Of a stretch of 14,874 nucleotides of DNA, positions 14,687 through 14,874 are shown piece by piece (the stretch's first letter is position 1; every line of letters begins with the position of its first letter). The notes under the pieces were generated by a model, which was not told where the DNA came from, did not search any database, and was given only the letters and a program-made list of their open reading frames with translations. Made by a program: the position numbers and the translations under genes. Source of the stretch: an uncultured Gammaproteobacteria bacterium (GTDB taxonomy: Bacteria > Pseudomonadota > Gammaproteobacteria > Nitrosococcales > Methylophagaceae); assembly GCA_913058195.1 (NCBI GenBank), contig CAJXPP010000025.1, positions 1 to 14,874 on the forward strand, in the 5' to 3' direction.

Positions 14687-14825
14687 TTAATTAAAAAATG
14701 ACTACATCTGTAGACGTCGGACAGGCTACAACTCCGTATTAGCAGCGCCTATACGTATTATCATCACAAAAAACATGGGTATTTAACCATGTAATTAACA
14801 AGTGTATTTAACCACATGATAAGTA
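14687..14825 (-). promoter_or_regulatory. Upstream region of the hydroxylase cluster with a spaced direct repeat
   Basis: An 11-bp direct repeat GTATTTAACCA occurs at 14779-14789 and 14804-14814, offset by 25 bp. In the coding direction it reads TGGTTAAATAC twice. CATGG (14774-14778) and CCATG (14787-14791) form an inverted repeat around the proximal copy. Closer to the gene, CTACA-TC-TGTAG (14702-14713) is a short palindrome. Repeated sites of this kind suit an activator binding as two monomers. A -10 could be in GATAATACGTATAG, but I cannot fix the promoter. The contig ends at 14825, so sites further up are lost. Confidence 0.5.
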
Positions 14826-14874
14826 CTGTCTCTTATACACATCTCCGAGCCCACGAGACTAGGCATGATCTCGT
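14826..14874 (-). other. Nextera sequencing adapter (artefact)
   Basis: Reverse complement of the left-end adapter: mosaic end CTGTCTCTTATACACATCT (14826-14844), linker (14845-14859), index TAGGCATG (14860-14867) and the start of the P7 tail ATCTCGT (14868-14874). It is not genomic and should be trimmed. Confidence 0.98.

Noticed and set aside
14272..14694. 140-codon plus-strand frame opposite the hydroxylase gene
   Set aside because: Antisense shadow of a well-supported coding region, with no family resemblance.
1..14874. Composite transposon or linear plasmid bounded by inverted repeats
   Set aside because: The ends are Illumina Nextera adapter with index bases, and no transposase gene is present.

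Overview
The window is one assembled contig from a low-GC gammaproteobacterium-like genome. PqqA, a XylM/AlkB-type membrane hydroxylase, a DyP-type peroxidase, an RND pump and a TonB receptor together suggest a marine methylotroph or hydrocarbon degrader, of the Methylophaga or Cycloclasticus kind. That placement rests on gene content and remembered family resemblance and is low confidence. Both ends (1-46 and 14826-14874) are Illumina Nextera adapter, not genome: each holds the 19-bp Tn5 mosaic end, the read-2 linker and the same i7 index. Genomic sequence is therefore about 47-14825, and gene context stops at both edges.

Left part (47-4400). A 23-codon pqqA gene (265-336, +), too short for most gene callers, encodes the PQQ precursor peptide. 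It ends at a strong hairpin that also terminates a leftward operon from the other side. That operon runs, in transcription order, TonB-dependent outer-membrane receptor, membrane-anchored Asp-box beta-propeller with a His-rich segment and a CxCC motif, and thioredoxin-like lipoprotein. It looks like an envelope uptake and thiol-redox system, possibly for a metal or metallophore; the ligand cannot be read from the sequence.

Middle part (4400-11100). A DyP-type haem peroxidase and a small three-helix membrane protein lie on the minus strand. Divergent from them is a plus-strand operon: a small lipoprotein, a lipidated RND adaptor (GTG start, overlapping the previous stop) and an RND inner-membrane pump whose proton-relay residues differ from AcrB. 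No outer-membrane factor is present. A small DUF3144-like protein follows.

Right part (11300-14825). A minus-strand cluster reads XylM/AlkB-like non-haem diiron hydroxylase, 67-residue membrane protein, two related GST-fold proteins, a small helix-turn-helix protein, then an intrinsic terminator. This is the most interesting region. The hydroxylase keeps eight of the nine AlkB histidine ligands but has Gln at the place of the first His of the last motif. The two GST-like proteins are paralogues, which suggests handling of a reactive (for example epoxide) product, although their glutathione-binding motif is not canonical. Upstream lies an 11-bp direct repeat with 25-bp spacing, a candidate activator site.
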